Counted from the first letter of the stretch, positions 1-8,851 are shown. The stretch: DNA of 64,000 nucleotides from JAWXCE01 sp034440495 (GCA_034440495.1 JAWXCE010000061.1:1-64000), one strand, 5' to 3'. Made by a program: numbers and translations. The notes: generated from the letters alone by a model not told the origin.

Positions 1-300
1 GAGCTCAGGCTCGAAATAGCCCGTCAAAAGGCCAACATTCTGGGGTGGGGCAACTGAGTACGCCGAGAAATACCGCTCAAAAAATGCGCGCGCGCATTTC
101 GGGTCACATTCGAGCGCGGCTTGGACAAATTTAAATGGCCTATCGCCGCTGGCTTGAATGCTCGCCGACTTCTTAAGCGCGTTTAACGCCTTAGCATGAT
201 TGTCGTCCGTCCAGCCGTCTATATCCTGGAAATCGACAGGCATAAGGTTTAGGCTCTGTCGCTTTGCGCCTTGATTATGCTGCCACTCCCACAAAGCCAT
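1..300 (-). CDS. mltA: Membrane-bound lytic murein transglycosylase A, N-terminal part
   Basis: Partial gene: 100 codons are open from an ATG at 300 to the left window edge. The reading GLLTGYFEPEL near its end matches the conserved MltA segment (usually GxxTGYxEPxx), and the earlier stretch DIDGWTDDNHAKAL is typical of the alphaproteobacterial MltA N-terminus. MltA cleaves the glycan strands of peptidoglycan to anhydromuropeptides in the periplasm. The start lies 3 nt after the stop of the Tim44-domain gene, so the two are almost certainly co-transcribed, an arrangement common in alphaproteobacteria. No signal peptide is obvious from this start. The catalytic C-terminal half is outside the window. 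Confidence 0.85.
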   Translation of the reverse strand, partial: MALWEWQHNQGAKRQSLNLMPVDFQDIDGWTDDNHAKALNALKKSASIQASGDRPFKFVQAALECDPKCARAFFERYFSAYSVAPPQNVGLLTGYFEPEL

Positions 301-303
301 TGG

Positions 304-1020
304 TCAGTTGGCGGTTTCCGTAGCGATCAATTTCCAGTTTGGATCGCGTGAGGACAGGTCTCTTGAAAACGTCCATATATCGGTCACATCGCGAACTTTC
401 TTAGGATCGCCTTCGACAACCTCACCGGTCTTGCCGCGCGTGGCCGAGATCAGCTCGCTTACGAACTTTAATGTAATCTGGGCATTACGGCTAACCATCT
501 CGGCGTCAAGAATGTCAGCTTTGCTGATACCGACAAATTTGAACTCGATAATTTCGCCGTTTTTCTCCCGCTCGTTCAGCACACCAATGAAACTATCGTG
601 AACCTCACGGCTCAAAAGATTTTTGAGCGTTTTGCGGTTGCCTTCTGCAAACGCTGTCACGATCATTTCATAAGCAGTCTTGGCGCCATTCAAAAACTGC
701 GAGGGATCGAAATCATTATCAACCCGCGCGATGGTTTCCAGTTTCTTTGCTAGATCGCTGCCTTTGGGCGCAATGTTGCGCAAGCGACCTTCAAACGTTT
801 CGACAAATTCGCCATCATCCTTGGGTATGCGTTGTTCACCACGAGGCAAAGTGACAACATTCTCCTTAGCTGCGGGACTATTTCCCCCGGGTGCTGCATA
901 GGGATCCATGCGCGGGCGTTCATTGCCAGTGCGTCGTCCAAGCACGCTGCGCAACCGCAGAAATACGATCACTGCGACGATCAGAAACAGCAGCGTTGTA
1001 ATGTCGAGAGTATCATCCAT
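304..1020 (-). CDS. Tim44-like domain protein, membrane anchored
   Basis: 238 residues. One N-terminal membrane segment (about residues 9-22, LLFLIVAVIVFLRL) is followed by a charged, Pro/Gly-rich linker to about residue 75 and a C-terminal Tim44-like domain (about 95-235) with the typical FLNGAKTAYEMIVTAFAEGN core. Bacterial Tim44-like proteins are inner-membrane proteins whose C-terminal fold resembles the peripheral import-motor subunit of mitochondria; their bacterial role is not well defined. It is divergent from secB and directly upstream of mltA, the usual alphaproteobacterial neighbourhood. The annotation is firm at family level only. Confidence 0.88.
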   Translation of the reverse strand: MDDTLDITTLLFLIVAVIVFLRLRSVLGRRTGNERPRMDPYAAPGGNSPAAKENVVTLPRGEQRIPKDDGEFVETFEGRLRNIAPKGSDLAKKLETIARVDNDFDPSQFLNGAKTAYEMIVTAFAEGNRKTLKNLLSREVHDSFIGVLNEREKNGEIIEFKFVGISKADILDAEMVSRNAQITLKFVSELISATRGKTGEVVEGDPKKVRDVTDIWTFSRDLSSRDPNWKLIATETAN

Positions 1021-1273
1021 CAGGTGCAGCTTTTTGGTGAAGAGTGGGTCAAAACGAACATTCGTTAGGACTGATATAAGTGTTCCCGGTCATGAATGCG
1101 AGACTTTGTAAACGGGTCAAACCTCTAGCTGGTTTCAAGCATAGCTCAATTTATCCGTATGCGTAAGTGACGCCAGCCGATATTGCGCCAGTTCCCGCTG
1201 TCGTGATAGCCAGTATCAGAACCATTCGCGCGCACTTTCGCGCCAGCAGAACGTCTCATGCAAGGAGCTTCCG

Positions 1274-1765
1274 GTGAATAAATCAACGATAAATAATGGC
1301 GCTGGCACAACTGAAAAAACCCAGGATGAACAACCACAGGTCAATGTACTCGGGCAATATATTAAAGATTTATCCTTTGAAAACCCAAATGCGCCTGATG
1401 TTTTGAGCGGACAGATTAAAAATCCAAACCTAAAAGTCAACTTTAATGTTATCGTTAAAACTATGAAGGAAGAGATTTTTGAGGTTTCTTTAAGTGTAGA
1501 AGGTGAAGCTCAAAGCGATGAGGGCTTTTTATACAATGTCGAACTTGTCTATGCGGGCGCCTTTAGGCTTAGAAACCTGCCTAAAGACGCAATTCAACCT
1601 TTTCTGTACGTTGAATGCCCCGGATTGTTATTCCCCTTTGTGCGCCGAATACTTGCGGACATGACCCGCGAGGGTGGCTTCCCACCCCTCCTGCTCGACC
1701 CTATCGATTTTGCAGGGCTTTACCGCCAAAACATGAAAAAGCAGCAGGCTGCATCTGCCGAGTAG
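1274..1765 (+). CDS. secB: Protein-export chaperone SecB
   Basis: 163 residues, normal for alphaproteobacterial SecB. It is a cytosolic tetrameric chaperone that keeps preproteins unfolded and hands them to SecA. Recognisable stretches are VLGQYIKDLSFENPNAP near residue 25 and YVECPGLLFPFVRRILADMT near residue 110. The start is GTG, chosen because AAGGAG (1262-1267) lies 6 nt upstream. The gene ends 5 nt before the stop of the convergent dnaQ. Base composition in the first half is more AT-rich than neighbouring genes, but the reading frame is intact. Confidence 0.96.
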   Translation: MNKSTINNGAGTTEKTQDEQPQVNVLGQYIKDLSFENPNAPDVLSGQIKNPNLKVNFNVIVKTMKEEIFEVSLSVEGEAQSDEGFLYNVELVYAGAFRLRNLPKDAIQPFLYVECPGLLFPFVRRILADMTREGGFPPLLLDPIDFAGLYRQNMKKQQAASAE

Positions 1766-1770
1766 CGAGA

Positions 1771-2454
1771 TTAAAGATACTGATCCCATACGGATGGCGA
1801 CTTAAAGCCGCTGACAAAGGCTGTATGGGCCTCTAGCTCCTCATTCGTCAGGCGGCGCGCGAGAACGGTGACGCGCGCATAAACCGCAGCGACTTGAGCT
1901 TGGGCTGCGGAGCGAGCCGCTCGCCCAAAGTCAAGACCGGCCTGATGGGCATCGATCAGATTAAGATAAACCTCGGCCAGCAGCTCGGTGTCCAACAGCG
2001 CGCCGTGCTTTGTTCGCTTGCGGTTGTCAATGTTATATCGGCGACACAGCGCATCGAGATTATTTTGCGCGCCCGCATGTTTTCGTTTTGCGATAGTGAG
2101 CGTGTCAATTACGTGATCGAAGCTTAGTGGCGGACGGTCAAGGCGGGCCAGCTCGTGGTTAAGAAACTTAATATCGAACGCGGCGTTGTGGATGACCAAC
2201 TTGGAGTCTTTAATGAAGTCGAGGAAATCCTGCGCGAGTTCGGCAAATTTGGCTTTCTCGCTGAGAAAAACGGACGAAAGACCATGCACCGCGAATGCGC
2301 TATGAGGCATATCGCGTTCCGGATTCACGTAGTAATGCCAGACGCGACCAGTGGGGATGCGATCCATTAACTCCAGGCAGGCAATCTCTACAAGGCGGTC
2401 ACCGCTTTCGGGGTCAAGACCCGTCGTTTCTGTATCGAGAACGATTTCACGCAT
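1771..2454 (-). CDS. dnaQ: DNA polymerase III epsilon subunit (3'-5' proofreading exonuclease)
   Basis: 227 residues from ATG 2454; an in-frame TTG at 2472 would add six residues. DEDDh exonuclease motifs are visible: exo I VLDTETTG at the N-terminus, exo II in HNAAFDIKFL (about residue 95), and the exo III histidine/aspartate in HGALLDTELLAEVY (about 160). It removes mispaired nucleotides within the Pol III core. Last gene of the leftward run ppsR-maf-aroE-coaE-dnaQ, 14 nt after the coaE stop. It converges on secB with 5 nt between the stops, leaving no room for a separate terminator. Confidence 0.95.
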   Translation of the reverse strand: MREIVLDTETTGLDPESGDRLVEIACLELMDRIPTGRVWHYYVNPERDMPHSAFAVHGLSSVFLSEKAKFAELAQDFLDFIKDSKLVIHNAAFDIKFLNHELARLDRPPLSFDHVIDTLTIAKRKHAGAQNNLDALCRRYNIDNRKRTKHGALLDTELLAEVYLNLIDAHQAGLDFGRAARSAAQAQVAAVYARVTVLARRLTNEELEAHTAFVSGFKSPSVWDQYL

Positions 2455-2468
2455 AAAACGGTAAAGCC

Positions 2469-3098
2469 TCAATCATTTCCAATTATAAGTCGCCACCGCG
2501 CAAAGGCGCTGCCGAATCGACCTTTTAAATCTGCCATAATTTCATCCAGCCGTGCGCGCGTTTCGTTAATCTCGCCGCCCGTGTTCACAACAAAATCGGC
2601 AAGTTCGCGTTTTTTTGCGTCGGGCGTCTGACGGGCGGAAAGCGCTTCAAATTTCTCGCGGGTCATGCCAGGTCTGGCGAGCACGCGCGCCTCCTGAATG
2701 TGCGAGGGACCGCTCATGACGATAATCACATCCACAAGCGTTTCCGCCGCCGTCTCGAAAAGTAGAGGGATATCGAGAACGGCGCTTTCAGCGTCTAATA
2801 AACTGAGTTCCTTCAAAAATCGATACTGCGCCTGCCGGACAAGCGGATGCACGATCGCTTCCAGTTTCCTCAAACCGTTGGTATGCAATTGCAAAGCGGC
2901 GCTCAGTTTCTCGCGATCTACAATGCCGCCCAACGTCACGCCGGGAAAAGCGTTTTCAATAGGCGCTACCGCCTCGCGGGCGTAGAGCGAATGCACGGCG
3001 GCGTCGGAGTCAAAAACGGGAAACCTGCGGTCGCGCAAGTGGTTAGCCGCTGTCGTTTTGCCCATTCCAATGGAGCCGGTTAGGCCGACGATAAGCAT
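2469..3098 (-). CDS. coaE: Dephospho-CoA kinase
   Basis: 209 residues. Catalyses the last step of coenzyme A synthesis, ATP-dependent phosphorylation of dephospho-CoA. The P-loop GLTGSIGMGKTT lies at residues 5-16, followed by the family segment FPVFDSDAAVHSLY and the lid/CoA region with VLDIPLLFE. The start ATG at 3098 is chosen because it opens directly with MLIVGLTGSIG and its A is shared with the aroE stop (TGATG overlap), which implies translational coupling. A longer upstream reading frame is only aroE sequence in another frame. Confidence 0.96.
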   Translation of the reverse strand: MLIVGLTGSIGMGKTTAANHLRDRRFPVFDSDAAVHSLYAREAVAPIENAFPGVTLGGIVDREKLSAALQLHTNGLRKLEAIVHPLVRQAQYRFLKELSLLDAESAVLDIPLLFETAAETLVDVIIVMSGPSHIQEARVLARPGMTREKFEALSARQTPDAKKRELADFVVNTGGEINETRARLDEIMADLKGRFGSAFARWRLIIGND

Positions 3099-3928
3099 CA
3101 CGCTTTCTCCAGGTCGGCCGCGATGAGTGCGCGTAACTCCGGCGTAACTTCGGGGCGCACGCCGAACCATCGCTCAAACCCAGGCGCGGCCTGATGCAGC
3201 AACATACCGAGACCATCGGCCACGCGCAGGCCACGGGCGCGGGCGTCGCGCAGAAGCGGCGTTTCCAGCGGACTATAAACGATATCGTTCACGACGGTGC
3301 CTTCAGGAAGGCGGCTCACGTCGATATCAAGCCAAGGCTGTCCAATCATGCCCAGCGCGGTCGTGTTGATGAGCGCTTCGCAGTCTGCAAACGCCTCGTT
3401 CCGGCGCTCCCAATCGAACACCTGCACCGCCTGCCCGAACCTATCCGCCAACTCCCGCGCCCGATCCCGCGTGCGATTTATAACGCGCACGGCCGAAAAT
3501 CGCCGGTCGAGGAGCCCGCGAATGATTGCCCGTGCCGCCCCGCCGGCGCCGAGCACCACGGCAACCCCGCGACTATCATCCCATCCCGGCGCCTGCTCTT
3601 CCAAATTAGCGAGAAAACCGTGAATGTCGGTGTTCGCGGCGCACAGCACGCCGTCCTCCAGCCATATCGTGTTTGCAGCTCCCGCAGCCTCCGCCGATGC
3701 GTCGCGCCTCACGGCGATCTGATACGCAGCTTCCTTGTGCGGCACAGTAATGTTGGCGCCGCAATAGCCGAACGCAGCGAGCGAGTTCAGGAACTGCGGG
3801 AAATGCTCGGGCTGCACGGCCTGGCTTGAATAATCTCCCTCAATTCCATAAACGCGGAGCCAGTGGCCATGAATAAGCGGCGAACGCGAGTGCGTTATTG
3901 GCCAGCCGATGACGCAGGCTTTTCTCAT
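3098..3928 (-). CDS. aroE: Shikimate dehydrogenase (NADP+)
   Basis: 276 residues, the usual length. Reduces 3-dehydroshikimate to shikimate in aromatic amino-acid synthesis. The substrate-binding N-terminus carries IGWPITHSRSPLIHGHWL and NITVPHKEAAY (catalytic Lys); the NADP-binding Rossmann segment reads VVLGAGGAARAI. It lies 6 nt after the maf stop and overlaps coaE by 1 nt, so it is part of the same leftward transcript from the origin. Nothing unusual was seen. Confidence 0.96.
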   Translation of the reverse strand: MRKACVIGWPITHSRSPLIHGHWLRVYGIEGDYSSQAVQPEHFPQFLNSLAAFGYCGANITVPHKEAAYQIAVRRDASAEAAGAANTIWLEDGVLCAANTDIHGFLANLEEQAPGWDDSRGVAVVLGAGGAARAIIRGLLDRRFSAVRVINRTRDRARELADRFGQAVQVFDWERRNEAFADCEALINTTALGMIGQPWLDIDVSRLPEGTVVNDIVYSPLETPLLRDARARGLRVADGLGMLLHQAAPGFERWFGVRPEVTPELRALIAADLEKA

Positions 3929-3934
3929 TCGTTG

Positions 3935-4564
3935 CTACCTTAAAATCAGACCGGCTTCGCGCAAATAGCCGAGGAGCGGCAAGAGCGGCAGGCCGAGAAT
4001 AGTGAAAAAGTCGCCGCTCACGCGCTCAAACAAATGCACGCCGAGCGCTTCGATCTGGCAGGCGCCAACGCAGTTGAATAAGCTGTCATCGGCTAGAGCC
4101 AAATAGCGATCGACGAAATCCGTAGAGTAATTGCGAAAGCGAATGTGAGCGGTGTCGACAGCCTCCCAAACCACCTCGCCAGCAAGCGCAAAGCAGACCG
4201 CAGAATGCAGCTTATGCTCGTTTCCTTTAAGCGCCAGCAATTGCTCCCGCGCTTTATCACGACTGCCCGGCTTATCCCAGATTGCGCCATTCACATCGAG
4301 CACCTGATCGGCTCCGATGATATGCGCATCTCGTTCGATTGCACTGACGGCCAAAGCTTTGGAGCGCGCCAGAGCGAGGGCTACTCTTGCGGGTGTCCAG
4401 CCTTCAGCGGTTTCAAGCTCGGCGCGCAATGCATGTTCGTCGACCCCTGAGCCAATCTGACGGAAGTTAAGGCCCGCCGCAGAAAGCATCGACCTCCGGC
4501 TTTCACTTAGCGACGCTAGGATAAGACCGCCTACCGGATTTTGCAGGCTGGGCCACTTATCCAT
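3935..4564 (-). CDS. Maf-family nucleoside triphosphate pyrophosphatase
   Basis: 209 residues. Maf proteins hydrolyse non-canonical or modified NTPs to the monophosphate, preventing their incorporation into nucleic acid. The family signature LILASLSESRRSMLSAAG is at the N-terminus, the GADQVL motif (catalytic Asp in most Maf proteins) near residue 85, and the DKP motif follows. The C-terminal part keeps the usual SGDFFTILGLPLLPLL. The start overlaps the 3' end of ppsR by 8 nt, indicating coupled translation. Whether it acts on dTTP/UTP or on 7-methyl-GTP cannot be decided here. Confidence 0.92.
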   Translation of the reverse strand: MDKWPSLQNPVGGLILASLSESRRSMLSAAGLNFRQIGSGVDEHALRAELETAEGWTPARVALALARSKALAVSAIERDAHIIGADQVLDVNGAIWDKPGSRDKAREQLLALKGNEHKLHSAVCFALAGEVVWEAVDTAHIRFRNYSTDFVDRYLALADDSLFNCVGACQIEALGVHLFERVSGDFFTILGLPLLPLLGYLREAGLILR

Positions 4565-5399
4565 CGACCTTGCCCTTTGCGCGTCGCTCGTCCACGAGTT
4601 TGATGATCTCTGCGGCAGTCTCTTCTATGGAGCGGCGCGTCACGTCGATCATGGGCCAGGCGTTGCGGGCGCAGACGCGCTTGGTAAAAGCGATTTCCTC
4701 CAGAATGGTGCGCTTGTCAACGTAGCGGTCGAGCGCTGTCGCATCGATGCCAAGGAGACGGTTCCGGCGCACATCCGAGATGCGTTCGGCACTGGCGATC
4801 AGCCCGACGACCATCGGCTTTTTCAGCGACTCCAGGTTAGGCGGCAGCGGCATATCAGGCACAAGCGACACATTCGCAGTTTTGAACCCACGGTTTGCGA
4901 GATAAATGCTGGTCGGCGTTTTCGACGTACGGCTGATGCCAACTAGCACGATGTCGGCGAGGCCAAGATTGACCGTGTGCTGGCTATCGTCGTGCATCAT
5001 TGTGAAATTCATCGCCTCGATGCGGCGGAAATACTCCGCGTCCAAATTGTGCTGCCCGGCGACGACCGGCGTTGATGGCGCGCCAAGATAAGTCTCCAGC
5101 GTTTGGAGAACAGTGCGGAGGACCGGGACGCAGGGGACATTTAAATCAAGACAGCGGGCCTCGATCTCGCGGCTGAGGTCAGCGTTGAAAATCGTATAGA
5201 GCACAATGCCTGGCGACGCCTCGATAGCCCCGAGCGCCGCGTCAAGCTTCTCCCGGTTGCGCACCATGGCGTGCAAATGCTTGATCGCCGTTACGCTGTT
5301 ATATTGCACCGCCGCCGCTTTGCCGATAGCGAGCAACGTTTCGCCTGAGGCGTCGGACACCATATGCAGGTGGTAAAACTTCGTCGGGGCGTCCGGCAT
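4557..5399 (-). CDS. ppsR: Pyruvate,phosphate dikinase / PEP synthase regulatory protein (kinase-phosphorylase)
   Basis: 280 residues from ATG 5399, DUF299 family. The bifunctional enzyme inactivates PPDK or PEP synthase by ADP-dependent threonine phosphorylation and reactivates it by Pi-dependent dephosphorylation. The N-terminus YHLHMVSDASGETL is typical, and the P-loop-like segment GISRTSKTPTSIYLANRG lies near residue 155. A reading frame continues 153 nt upstream, but those codons cover DnaA-box DNA and do not resemble the family. It is the first gene to the left of the predicted origin, a position conserved in alphaproteobacteria. Confidence 0.93.
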   Translation of the reverse strand: MPDAPTKFYHLHMVSDASGETLLAIGKAAAVQYNSVTAIKHLHAMVRNREKLDAALGAIEASPGIVLYTIFNADLSREIEARCLDLNVPCVPVLRTVLQTLETYLGAPSTPVVAGQHNLDAEYFRRIEAMNFTMMHDDSQHTVNLGLADIVLVGISRTSKTPTSIYLANRGFKTANVSLVPDMPLPPNLESLKKPMVVGLIASAERISDVRRNRLLGIDATALDRYVDKRTILEEIAFTKRVCARNAWPMIDVTRRSIEETAAEIIKLVDERRAKGKVDG

Positions 5400-5814
5400 A
5401 TCGGTGGATAACCTCTGACTTATCCGCAGGCGATGGCGCGGCGCCCGGTTTTTCTCCCGAGTCCTCCACGCCAAGCAATTAGTTGTCCACATTGGAGCGC
5501 GTGTGGAGCGAATAATAGGCTTATCCCAGAATCGCGGAGAAGCCAAAGTCAACGGTGTTTAAAAAGCCACCCGAAAAGCTGAGTCGTTTTGCCTTACAAG
5601 AGCGGCAGCATTCAAAAGCCTGAGGCGCCATCACGGGTAAAAAATGAGTTCGCGAGTGCGGCTTTCCTGAGTGTCGGTTTATCGTAGGAACCGAGCCACA
5701 GTGCAAAACCTGTTGATGAAACGACGATCTTCGTCATATCCATATCCCCGCGCCAATAAACAATAAAATCAAATAAGAAAGAATCCTTATTGGTTTTTGT
5801 AAGGGAGAGATGTT
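5400..5814. other. Predicted chromosomal replication origin (oriC)
   Basis: A 415-bp gap between the divergent ppsR and hemE genes, with no convincing coding frame. It holds three DnaA boxes with one mismatch each to TTATCCACA (5403-5411 reverse, 5420-5428, 5483-5491), two weaker ones (5502-5510 reverse, 5521-5529), and an AT-rich stretch at about 5754-5800 suited to strand opening. Four GANTC sites (5459, 5529, 5581, 5781), targets of the CcrM methylase, are more than expected by chance. In Caulobacter and Rickettsia the origin also lies beside hemE, and genes here diverge from it on both sides. parS sites lie 5 and 10 kb away. Function is inferred from these signals. Confidence 0.85.
5403..5491. 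promoter_or_regulatory. DnaA-box cluster of the origin
   Basis: Three nine-base matches with a single mismatch to the DnaA box TTATCCACA: GGTGGATAA at 5403-5411 (reverse strand), TTATCCGCA at 5420-5428 and TTGTCCACA at 5483-5491. They sit at the ppsR side of the gap, about 270 bp from the AT-rich tract beside hemE. Confidence 0.75.
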
Positions 5815-6870
5815 TTGGACGGAAATGAGCGAGTAACTCCGGCGATGGACGCCTCTTTTATGCGAGCGTTGAAGGGTGACGCCGTCAGCCCGCCACCAAT
5901 CTGGATCATGCGTCAGGCCGGCCGCTATTTGCCCGAGTACAAGGAGACGCGCGCCATCGCCGGATCGTTCCTCGATTTGTGTTACAATCCGAAACTCGCC
6001 ACCGAGGTGACGCTACAGCCGATCCGACGGTTCGGCTTCGACGCCTCCATCGTGTTTGCGGATATCCTGGTCGTGCCAGACGCGCTTGGTCAGGCCGTGT
6101 CGTTTCATGAGGGCGAAGGACCGCGCCTCACGCCATTACCGGATGCTGCCGCCATCGCCAAACTCGACCCTGGCAAGACGGGTTCGGTGTTCGAGAAGAT
6201 TTATGAAACCGTCAGCCTGGTGCGGGCCGGGCTTCCCGCCAACGTGCCGCTGATCGGTTTTTGCGGCGCGCCGTGGACGGTGGCAACCTACATGATCGCA
6301 GGGCGCGGCACACCAGATCAGGCCCCCGCGCGACTGTGGGCGTACCGCGACCCGGCAAGCTTTCAGGCGCTGATCGACGTGCTGATCGAAACCTCGGTTG
6401 AGTACCTCTGCGGGCAGATCGCGGCGGGCGCGCAGGCCGTGCAGATTTTCGATAGTTGGGCGGGCGTGATGCCGCAGGCCGAGTTTGAGCGCTGGTGCCA
6501 GGCGCCTGCCGCCGTGATTACCAAACGGTTGAAAGCGCGATATCCGGATGTCCCCGTTATTGGGTTCCCGCGCGGCGCGGGGGAATATTACGCTGCGTTT
6601 GTCGAGGCGACAGGCGTTGATGCGGTCGGTTGCGACACCACCATGTCACCGGGCGCCATGGCCGCACTTGCGGGCAAGTGCGCCGTGCAGGGCAATCTGG
6701 ATCCGTTGGCGCTTATCGCGGGCGGCGCGGCGATGGAAGATGCGGTCCGGCGTATTCTCGATACGCTACGCGGCAAACCGCACGTGTTTAACCTCGGCCA
6801 TGGCATTTTGCCCGAGACGCCTATTGCACACGTGGAGAAACTCATTGCGCTTGTTCGCCAAGGGGGCTAA
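5815..6870 (+). CDS. hemE: Uroporphyrinogen III decarboxylase
   Basis: 351 residues. Decarboxylates the four acetate side chains of uroporphyrinogen III to give coproporphyrinogen III in haem synthesis. Both family signatures are present: PPIWIMRQAGRYLPEY (about residues 26-41) and GFCGAPWTVATYMI (about 148-161). I chose the TTG at 5815 because AAGGGAGAG at 5801-5809 sits a few bases upstream; the next in-frame ATG (5845) has no such site and would remove ten residues. It is the first gene on the right replichore, directly beside the AT-rich part of the origin. hemJ follows 36 nt later. Confidence 0.95.
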   Translation: MDGNERVTPAMDASFMRALKGDAVSPPPIWIMRQAGRYLPEYKETRAIAGSFLDLCYNPKLATEVTLQPIRRFGFDASIVFADILVVPDALGQAVSFHEGEGPRLTPLPDAAAIAKLDPGKTGSVFEKIYETVSLVRAGLPANVPLIGFCGAPWTVATYMIAGRGTPDQAPARLWAYRDPASFQALIDVLIETSVEYLCGQIAAGAQAVQIFDSWAGVMPQAEFERWCQAPAAVITKRLKARYPDVPVIGFPRGAGEYYAAFVEATGVDAVGCDTTMSPGAMAALAGKCAVQGNLDPLALIAGGAAMEDAVRRILDTLRGKPHVFNLGHGILPETPIAHVEKLIALVRQGG

Positions 6871-6906
6871 CGGAGGCGACAGAAACGGCGAAGGCGATTC
6901 TTGCGC

Positions 6907-7338
6907 ATGTACCTTTGGATCAAAGCATTCCATGTGATTGCGGTTACGGCCTGGATGGCGGGCATGTTCTACCTGCCGCGCCTTTACGTTTATCACGCTG
7001 AAGCAGCGGCAGGATCGCCACAGTCGGAGACGTTTAAAGTGATGGAGCGCCGTCTGCTGCGCATCATCATCAATCCGGCAATGATCGCCACCTGGGTGCT
7101 TGGGCTGTATCTTGTCTTTGGCCCCGACGGTTTGGGCCTAAGCGGTAACGGGTGGCTTCATATAAAAATCGCGCTGGTTGTCGCGATGACAGTGTTTCAC
7201 ATTATGCTGTCGAAGTGGCGTAAGGAGTTCGAGCGCGACGAAAATCGCCGTTCCCCAAAGTTTTACAGGTTGGCGAATGAAGTTCCGCCAGTCCTTATGG
7301 TTTTCATCGTTATTCTCGTAATCGTTAAACCTTTTTAA
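6907..7338 (+). CDS. hemJ: Protoporphyrinogen IX oxidase, HemJ type
   Basis: 143 residues. HemJ is the membrane enzyme that oxidises protoporphyrinogen IX to protoporphyrin IX in bacteria lacking HemG or HemY. The N-terminal segment MYLWIKAFHVIAVTAWMAG carries the conserved histidine (residue 9) and is followed by YLPRLYVYH with a second family histidine. Four hydrophobic membrane segments are visible. A TTG six bases upstream (6901) is in frame, but the ATG at 6907 begins the conserved block. Position right after hemE supports the haem role. Confidence 0.93.
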   Translation: MYLWIKAFHVIAVTAWMAGMFYLPRLYVYHAEAAAGSPQSETFKVMERRLLRIIINPAMIATWVLGLYLVFGPDGLGLSGNGWLHIKIALVVAMTVFHIMLSKWRKEFERDENRRSPKFYRLANEVPPVLMVFIVILVIVKPF

Positions 7339-7585
7339 AGTTTTTTATGCGCTTGGTTTTTTTTAAGTTGAACTTCCGGTAGGCGGAACTTTCTGCTATT
7401 ATTAGCGTATAGAATTTCAGACGCACTTAATTCGTTTTCTCGTCTGAATGATTTTTGCATGATCCTTTTACAGGGTTTTCAGTTTTATCCGCTGTTCAAT
7501 CTATGTCCCACCCCACACGTCGCGATCGCTTAGATCACGCCTGCCCTAAGGGCCGCTTGATGAGGCGTTTCGGAGAAACCCCCAA
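7339..7585 (+). promoter_or_regulatory. Upstream region of rho (probable promoter and leader)
   Basis: A 247-bp gap before rho with several T-rich runs just after the hemJ stop (7335-7372) and no coding frame. Long leaders are common upstream of rho because the gene is autoregulated by Rho-dependent attenuation. I see no clear -35/-10 pair and no strong intrinsic terminator, so the regulatory role is inferred from position only. Confidence 0.35.
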
Positions 7586-8851
7586 ATGCAAGATATGAAA
7601 CTCGAAGAATTGAAGGATAAGTCTCCCACGGAGCTGTTGAGCTTCGCGGAGAAAGTGGAGGTTGAAAACGCCTCAACGCTGCGCAAGCAGGAGCTGATGT
7701 TTGCCATTCTTAAGCAGCTTGCTGCGAAGGATATCGAGATCACAGGTCTCGGCGTGGTGGAGACGCTGCAAGATGGCTTCGGCTTCCTACGCTCGCCGGA
7801 CGCCAACTACCTCCCCGGCCCAGACGATATTTACGTCAGTCCCAGCCAAATCCGCCGCTTTGGTCTACGCACTGGGGACACGGTCGAGGGGCAAATCCGC
7901 TCTCCTAAAGAGGGCGAACGCTATTTCGCGCTGCTCAAGGTCAATACCATCAACTTCGATGACCCCGAGAAGATGCGGCACAAAATTCACTTCGATAACC
8001 TAACACCGCTCTATCCGTCGAAATGGATGGGCATGGAATTGCTTGACCCCACGTTGAAGGATCAGAGCGGGCGCGTTATCGATATCGTGGCGCCGCTCGG
8101 CAAAGGGCAGCGTGGATTGATCGTCGCCCCACCGCGCACCGGCAAGACGATGCTGCTCCAAAACATCGCGCACTCCATCACCGCCAACCACCCGGAATGC
8201 TTCCTGATCGTGCTGCTTATCGACGAGCGGCCGGAGGAGGTGACGGACATGCAGCGCTCGGTGAAGGGTGAGGTGGTGTCGTCCACCTTCGATGAACCGG
8301 CGACGCGGCACGTTCAGGTGGCAGAGATGGTAATTGAGAAGGCCAAGCGCCTTGTGGAGCATAAGAAAGATGTCGTCATCCTGCTCGACTCGATCACGCG
8401 CCTTGGCCGCGCCTACAACACGGTGGTTCCGTCCTCTGGCAAGGTGCTGACCGGCGGCGTGGACGCTAACGCACTCCAACGCCCGAAGCGTTTCTTCGGC
8501 GCGGCGCGCAATATCGAGGAAGGCGGCTCGCTGACCATTATTGCGACGGCGCTGATCGACACTGGCAGCCGTATGGATGAGGTTATCTTCGAGGAGTTCA
8601 AGGGCACCGGTAATTCGGAAATCATCCTCGACCGCAAAGTGGCCGATAAGCGCATCTTCCCCGCCATGGACATCGCCCGCTCCGGCACCCGCAAGGAGGA
8701 GTTGCTCGTGCCCGCGCCGCAACTAAAGAAGATGTTCGTACTGCGCCGCATCCTGAACCCGATGGGCTCCATGGACGCCATCGAATTCCTGCTCGACAAG
8801 CTAAAGAACACGAAAAATAACGCTGACTTTTTCGAGTCGATGAATACCTAA
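7586..8851 (+). CDS. rho: Transcription termination factor Rho
   Basis: 421 residues, full length. Hexameric RNA-dependent ATPase that ends transcription at Rho sites. The N-terminal helical domain starts MQDMKLEELKDKSPTEL; an RNA-binding cold-shock-like domain (about 50-120) includes GFGFLRSP; the ATPase core has Walker A VAPPRTGKTMLL near residue 180 and Walker B-type VVILLDSITRL near 265; the Q- and R-loop regions are intact. No insertion domain is seen. It is transcribed away from the origin and ends in a hairpin shared with the convergent next gene. Confidence 0.98.
   Translation: MQDMKLEELKDKSPTELLSFAEKVEVENASTLRKQELMFAILKQLAAKDIEITGLGVVETLQDGFGFLRSPDANYLPGPDDIYVSPSQIRRFGLRTGDTVEGQIRSPKEGERYFALLKVNTINFDDPEKMRHKIHFDNLTPLYPSKWMGMELLDPTLKDQSGRVIDIVAPLGKGQRGLIVAPPRTGKTMLLQNIAHSITANHPECFLIVLLIDERPEEVTDMQRSVKGEVVSSTFDEPATRHVQVAEMVIEKAKRLVEHKKDVVILLDSITRLGRAYNTVVPSSGKVLTGGVDANALQRPKRFFGAARNIEEGGSLTIIATALIDTGSRMDEVIFEEFKGTGNSEIILDRKVADKRIFPAMDIARSGTRKEELLVPAPQLKKMFVLRRILNPMGSMDAIEFLLDKLKNTKNNADFFESMNT

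Noticed and set aside
8000..8722. A 240-codon frame antisense to rho
   Set aside because: A shadow of the strongly conserved rho sequence with no features of its own.
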